A DNA stretch of 37,798 nt from Azotobacter beijerinckii (GTDB lineage: Bacteria; Pseudomonadota; Gammaproteobacteria; Pseudomonadales; Pseudomonadaceae): the NCBI RefSeq assembly GCF_900110885.1, contig NZ_FOFJ01000037.1, positions 1 through 37,798 on the forward strand, written 5' to 3'. The notes below the pieces were generated by a model. It saw only the letters and a list, made by a program, of their open reading frames with translations. It did no database searches and was not told the DNA's origin. The position numbers were made by a program, and so were the translations under genes. Shown here one piece after another: positions 33,920 to 37,798 of the stretch (its first letter is position 1; every line of letters begins with the position of its first letter).

Positions 33920-35230
33920 TCAGACGACCGTCGCCAACTGCGGGGCGCCGCGCCGCCACAACCCGGCGCCGGCCAGGATGAACAGCAGGCACAGCGCGCC
34001 GACATAGTAGGCCGGGCCCAGCGGGCTCCACTTCAGCAGCAGGCTGACCAGGATCGGCGTCGAGCCGCCGCAGATGGCGTAGGCCAGGTTGTAGGAGAAC
34101 GACAGCCCGGAGAAGCGCACCGCCGCCGGGAACGCCTTGACCATCACCATCGGGATCGCGCCGATGGTGCCCACGCTGAGGCCGGCCAGGGCGTACAGCG
34201 GCAGCAGCAGGTCGCGGTGGCTGGCGATGCTGGCGTAGAACAGCGAGGAACTCGAGAGCAGCAGCAGGCCGCCGAAGACGAAGGTCGGCCCCGCGCCGAA
34301 GCGGTCCGCCGAGAGGCCGGCCAGCACGCAGCCGATGGTCAGGCCGACGATCGCCAGGCTGTTGGCCTGCAACGCCTCGGCCGGGGCGAAGCCGTGCAGG
34401 GTCTGCAGCAGGGTCGGGGTCATCAGGATCACCACCACGATGCCGGCCGACAGCACCCAGGTCAGCAGCATCGACAGCAGCACCGCCGGACGGTGCTCGC
34501 GCAGCACCGCCTTGAGAGGCAGCTCCGCGGCCAACGACTGGCGCAGCTGCAGCTCGGCGAACACCGGGGTTTCGTGCAGCCAGCGGCGCAGGTAGACCGA
34601 GACCAGACCGAACACCCCGCCGAGCAGAAAGGGAATCCGCCAGGCGTAGTCGGCCAGCTCCGCGGGGCTGAACACCCGGTTGATCGCGCTGGCGGTCAGC
34701 GAGCCGAGCAGGATGCCGGCGGTCAGTCCGGCGGTCAGAGTGCTGCAGGCGAAGCCGATGCGCCGCTCCGGCACATGCTCGGAGACGAACACCCAGGCCC
34801 CCGGCACCTCGCCGCCGATCGCCGCGCCCTGCACCACGCGCAGGCTCAGCAGCGCCAGCGGCGCCCAGATGCCGATCTGCGCGTAGGTCGGCAAGAGGCC
34901 CATGCACAGGGTCGGCACGGCCATCATGAAGATGCTCAGGGTGAACATCCGCTTGCGCCCGAGCAGGTCGCCGAAGTGGGCCATGACGATCCCGCCCAGC
35001 GGCCGCGCCAGGTAACCGGCGGCGAAGATCCCGAAGGTCTGCAACTGGCGCAGCCACTCGGGCATCTCGGCGGGGAAGAACAGCTTGCCGACCACCGCCG
35101 CGAAGAACACGAAAATGATGAAGTCGTAGAACTCCAGCGCACCGCCCAGGGCGGAGAGCGAGAGGGTCTTGAAGTCGCTGCGGGACAACGGGCGCGCCAC
35201 GGGCGCAGTGCTGGAGTGCTCGGCGAACAT
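33920..35230 (-). CDS. MFS metabolite:H+ symporter (MHS family)
   Basis: This 436-residue, 12-segment major facilitator of the metabolite:H+ symporter type is related to citrate, proline/betaine and shikimate carriers. Family marks are LGGALEFYDFIIFVFFA near 28-44, the loop 2-3 motif GDLLGRKRMF, and RVVQGAAIGGEVPGAWVFVSE (two parts, near 132-152). The substrate is not readable. ATG 35230 is chosen because family similarity begins right there (MFAEHSS); the open frame runs further up without similarity. The ribosome site is weak. The gene lies 245 bp from tRNA-Met, on the other strand. Confidence 0.9.
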   Translation of the reverse strand: MFAEHSSTAPVARPLSRSDFKTLSLSALGGALEFYDFIIFVFFAAVVGKLFFPAEMPEWLRQLQTFGIFAAGYLARPLGGIVMAHFGDLLGRKRMFTLSIFMMAVPTLCMGLLPTYAQIGIWAPLALLSLRVVQGAAIGGEVPGAWVFVSEHVPERRIGFACSTLTAGLTAGILLGSLTASAINRVFSPAELADYAWRIPFLLGGVFGLVSVYLRRWLHETPVFAELQLRQSLAAELPLKAVLREHRPAVLLSMLLTWVLSAGIVVVILMTPTLLQTLHGFAPAEALQANSLAIVGLTIGCVLAGLSADRFGAGPTFVFGGLLLLSSSSLFYASIASHRDLLLPLYALAGLSVGTIGAIPMVMVKAFPAAVRFSGLSFSYNLAYAICGGSTPILVSLLLKWSPLGPAYYVGALCLLFILAGAGLWRRGAPQLATVV

Positions 35231-35474
35231 AGGGGCAGGCTCTCGGGAAGGGGGCGACGGAACGGCCGGCGCACCATAGCAAATTACACACCACGGGGCA
35301 GCTTTCCGAGCCAGCTCGCTTCCCCGTGGGGCGCAGCTCACGACGCTCCTGCCATCCGGCAGCGGCAGGCCTCCTTCGGCGCCCCCTGCCATCGGCAACA
35401 CCCGGATTTTCCTGATTTTTTTGTCGAACGAGGGTTGACACCCGAAATGCCGGAGAGAATAATACGCGCCACTT

Positions 35475-35551
35475 GGCTACATAGCTCAGTCGGTTAGAGC
35501 GCAGCATTCATAATGCTGATGTCCCAGGTTCAAGTCCCGGTGTAGCCACCA
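35475..35551 (+). tRNA. tRNA-Met (anticodon CAT)
   Basis: A 77-nt cloverleaf is complete. The acceptor stem is GGCTACA/TGTAGCC, the D-arm AGCTCAGTCGGTTAGAGC, the anticodon stem CAGCA/TGCTG with loop TTCATAA (anticodon 35509-35511), and the T-arm around GGTTCAAGTCC. Discriminator A and encoded CCA follow. The first base pair G-C and the absence of the initiator mismatch indicate the elongator form. It is the probable integration site of the prophage remnant to its right. Confidence 0.95.
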
Positions 35552-35560
35552 AACAAAACA

Positions 35561-35590
35561 AGGGGTTAGCGAAAGCTGACCCCTTTTTTG
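35561..35590 (+). terminator. Rho-independent terminator of tRNA-Met
   Basis: AGGGGTTAGC, GAAA, GCTGACCCCT followed by TTTTT forms a textbook intrinsic terminator 10 bp after the tRNA. Confidence 0.88.
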
Positions 35591-35602
35591 TTGCGCCGGT
35601 GA

Positions 35603-36596
35603 CTACGAAGTGACTACAGCGTGTCCACACTGAGCCAGCGGCGAAAACCGCAACGCCGACTCCAGGTGCTCAGGCGACAAATGCGCGTACCGCATGGTCA
35701 TCTTGATATCACCGTGCCCCAAGATTCGCTGCAACGCCAGGATGTCACCACCGCCCATCATGTAATGACTGGCGAACGTATGCCGCAGAATATGGGTTAA
35801 CTGCCCAGGCGTATCGAAGCCACAACGCAGGTAAGCACCACGGAACGCCGAACGACAGGACATGAACAGCCGTCCCGTTCCAGGCATGCCGACCTCGAGG
35901 ACGAACCGCTCCAACTGCCGGGATCGGAACCGCCCTACTCTGCCGATTCTTGGTCCGGTGATAGTGCACCTTCCCACCGAACACCGCCGACCGCTGCAGG
36001 CTTTCCGCCTCTTCCCAACGCGCCCCGGTAGCCAGGCAAAGCAACGCCACCGGATAGGTATGATTGTTGGTACTGCGCCGACACTCCTCAAGGAGTCGGT
36101 CAATCTGAGGAAGCTCAAGAAAGGACAGCTCGACCTGGTCCGTCTTGATCTGCCGGATTCCCTCAATAGGGTTTTCCCCCGTCCAGGCCCCCAGCCGCGC
36201 CAACTCCGAAAACACCGCCGACAAATAGCGTTGCTCATGATTAACCGTATGCGGCGACACCTCGGACAACCGAGTCTGCCGATAACGCGCCCAGGCCAGC
36301 GAATCGAACGACGACGCCAACGGATTACCCAACCGTTCGGCGATCGCCAGAGTCCGACTCAGACGATACTTGGCATCCTTGAGCGTGCAGCCATGCAGCT
36401 CATGCCACAGGTTCACCAGATCGGCCAGACGATCATCCAGCGGGCGCCCTGTAGACGATAGCGAAGCGAAAAAATCCTGCTCATAGCGCAGAGCAGCCGA
36501 CTTGGTCGGAAAGCCCTTTTTGCGAATCCGCCGCCCGGACCGGCCATTCTCGTAAAAGTCGGCCGTCCAGGTCTTGCCATCCTTGCGCGCCGTCAT
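35603..36596 (-). pseudogene. Tyrosine-recombinase prophage integrase, frameshifted
   Basis: This is a phage-type integrase reading leftward toward tRNA-Met. The first frame (ATG 36596) covers the N-terminal arm-binding and core-binding domains and the first catalytic motifs: GARWEEAESL with the first Arg, and TKNRQSRAVPIP with the Lys strand. Near 35915-35930 the frame shifts (one extra base, or two missing). The second frame then carries QLERFVLEVG, HILRHTFASHY (His-x-x-Arg), LGHGD and the tyrosine in MRYAHL, ending at 35603. The whole span is 994 nt, one more than a multiple of three. The start overlaps the replication-gene stop as ATGA. It lies 51 bp from the tRNA, as in tRNA-integrating filamentous prophages. 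Confidence 0.85.
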
Positions 36597-37393
36597 ACGG
36601 CACGCCCCCAACGCACCACCCGGAGTTGCATCAGCTCCTGAATGTGCCGGTAGATGTCGCGCTCGCTTTTACCCTTGGCCGCGTAATGGTCGCGAATGAC
36701 CGACCAGCATTCCCAGTCCTGCAGACGCTCGAACGCCCGCTGAGCCCCGACACGCTCACGGACCAGGAGCGATACGAAGTTTCCCAGGAAAAGCTCGACA
36801 CTCTTGCCGCTGAATCCCCGAGAAGTCTTGTAGTGCCGGCGATAGTCGGTGTCCTCGACCAGCGATGCAGCCTCGACAAAGACCCGCACGTCGGAACGGA
36901 TCAACGTCCAGAAAGCGTCATACATGCCAGGCCGGACCAGGAGCTTGAACGCCTGCAGACCGTATTGCCACAGACCTTGAAGATGAGCAGCAAACTCGGC
37001 AAAGGTACGAGTATCGATCATCGCCCCGGTACGAATATCCGCAGAACCATCGGCGAACTGCTGAACAACGCCATGATGGAAACGCAGCTCGATACGCCAG
37101 ACCGGCAAGGCAGGGTCATAGTTGAACGGATCTGACTCATCGAACGGGTTATCGGTGCGCCGCCAGACCGATTCCCAATAGTCCAGCTTGTCGATAGCCC
37201 GCGCCTGGGCGGTCTTGTCGTAAATCGCCAGCTGCATCCCGGACGCGGAGCCGAACAGAAACGACTTTCCGCGACCGTAAACGGCGGCCCTTTCGTCGTA
37301 CTCGATACGCTCGACACCGGAAAAATCCCGCTGGGCACGCGCCCGACAATGCATGCGCGCCACCAGATCGGCAGGCGGATACCAACCGTTCTG
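36593..37393 (-). pseudogene. Pf-type filamentous phage replication protein, 5'-truncated
   Basis: The frame is open for about 266 codons, from NGWYPPADL to LRVVRWGRAV. It contains FSGVERIEYDERAAVYGRG, QLAIYDKTAQA and YWESVWRR, consistent with the rolling-circle replication initiator (II/X type) that precedes the integrase in Pf-like prophages of Pseudomonas. The N-terminal part is missing: a TAA lies immediately upstream at 37396, where IS605-type sequence begins. GTG 37363 or ATG 37354 could start a fragment. It is probably non-functional. The stop overlaps the integrase start. Confidence 0.72.
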
Positions 37394-37396
37394 TTA

Positions 37397-37481
37397 GACC
37401 TATCCAAAGCTACCCATAGGTAGCTTTTTGCTAACTTCCTGCTTCGACGGGGCCGGTTTCACCCTGGCGTTGCCGCCAGGG
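37397..37481 (-). ncRNA. Probable omega-RNA 3' region and right end of the IS605-type element
   Basis: Two perfect stems lie inside the 3' end of tnpB: CCCTGGCG/CGCCAGGG (37462-37481) and AAAGCTACC/GGTAGCTTT (37406-37427). Such structures at the right end of IS605 elements form the scaffold of the reRNA/omegaRNA that guides TnpB. The guide would be copied from the flank just beyond the element, here the replication gene from about 37395 leftward. The exact right end is not determined. Confidence 0.5.
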
Positions 37482-37798
37482 CCAGCGCCTTCCCCTCCAC
37501 AGGCTGACACCGTGGAACTCACGGCGTAATGCTTCAGATTGATTGCCGCGTTGCCGTCCCGGTCGTGCCGGGTCTGGCAGTCCGGGCACGTCCAGGTACG
37601 CACCGCCAACGGCAGGCTCTCCCGCACCTGCCCACAGCACGAGCAGGTCTTGCTGCTGGCGAACCAGCGATCCGCCACCACCACCTCGCCGCCGCGCATC
37701 TCGCTCTTGTAGTCGAGCTGGCGGCGGAACTCGAAGAACCCCATGTCCGCGATGGAGCGTGCCAGACGGCGGTTCTTCATCATCCCGGCCACGTTCAA
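37400..37798 (-). CDS. TnpB (IS605-family OrfB), C-terminal part (runs off window)
   Basis: The last 132 codons of an IS200/IS605-type TnpB, an RNA-guided nuclease ancestral to Cas12, enter from the right window edge. Visible are NVAGMMKNRRLARSIADMG, VVADRWFASSKTCSCCG, the second zinc-ribbon pair CPDC, and the RuvC-III motif HDRDGNAAINL with its catalytic Asp. The coding region runs through the right-end hairpin and stops at 37400. The element has inserted in the phage replication gene. Whether a TnpA accompanies it cannot be seen. Confidence 0.9.
   Translation of the reverse strand: MNVAGMMKNRRLARSIADMGFFEFRRQLDYKSEMRGGEVVVADRWFASSKTCSCCGQVRESLPLAVRTWTCPDCQTRHDRDGNAAINLKHYAVSSTVSACGGEGAGPGGNARVKPAPSKQEVSKKLPMGSFG

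Noticed and set aside
35231..35401. Possible N-terminal extension of the MFS transporter
   Set aside because: The extra residues are not hydrophobic or family-like, and MHS similarity begins at ATG 35230.

Overview
The window is high-GC gammaproteobacterial DNA of the Pseudomonadaceae. The best genus marker is an adjacent mosB-mosA pair encoding the two subunits of the molybdenum storage protein, which I recognise from Azotobacter vinelandii. Together with the Pseudomonas-like pqq, gcd and aco loci, this points to Azotobacter or a very close relative. This is inference from recognised proteins; no database was searched.

Layout. (1) 1-3.4 kb is accessory DNA: the start of an ISAs1-family transposase, a decayed C-terminal piece of a Wadjet JetD gene, a J-domain protein and a tail-anchored coiled-coil protein. 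The last two are an unrecognised gene pair. (2) 3.4-13.9 kb is a PQQ block, all on the minus strand: gcd (membrane PQQ glucose dehydrogenase), then pqqA, B, C, D, E, an S9 peptidase and pqqF. It couples an apo-dehydrogenase to synthesis of its cofactor. (3) 14.7-23.1 kb is an acetoin/2,3-butanediol block: acoR on the minus strand, then a plus-strand operon of a short-chain dehydrogenase, acoX, acoA, acoB, acoC and a zinc-dependent butanediol dehydrogenase. A near-perfect sigma54 promoter and an upstream palindrome precede it, as expected for an AcoR-controlled operon.

(4) 23.1-26.4 kb is a visibly AT-richer insert bounded by a 25-nt inverted repeat. It carries a HerA ATPase and a SIR2 protein, the two-gene SIR2-HerA antiphage arrangement, but the SIR2 gene has an in-frame TAG at codon 96. 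(5) 26.4-31.8 kb mixes working genes with relics: a LysR relic containing an expanded pentanucleotide repeat, a SulP transporter, a higBA toxin-antitoxin pair between 30-nt direct repeats, a second LysR 3' scrap, a winged-helix scrap, then an intact LysR gene divergent from a BenE-type transporter. (6) 31.8-35.2 kb has mosB-mosA and an MFS metabolite:H+ symporter.

(7) 35.4-37.8 kb is a tRNA-Met(CAT) gene followed by a frameshifted tyrosine integrase and a 5'-truncated replication protein, the order at one end of Pf-type filamentous prophages. The replication gene is cut by an IS605-type element whose tnpB 3' end and hairpins reach the window edge.

Three metabolic modules (PQQ/glucose oxidation, acetoin/butanediol catabolism, molybdenum storage) are therefore interleaved with at least four decayed mobile or defence loci (Wadjet, SIR2-HerA, Pf-like prophage, IS elements). 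The least explained coding unit is the J-domain plus coiled-coil pair at 0.7-3.3 kb.
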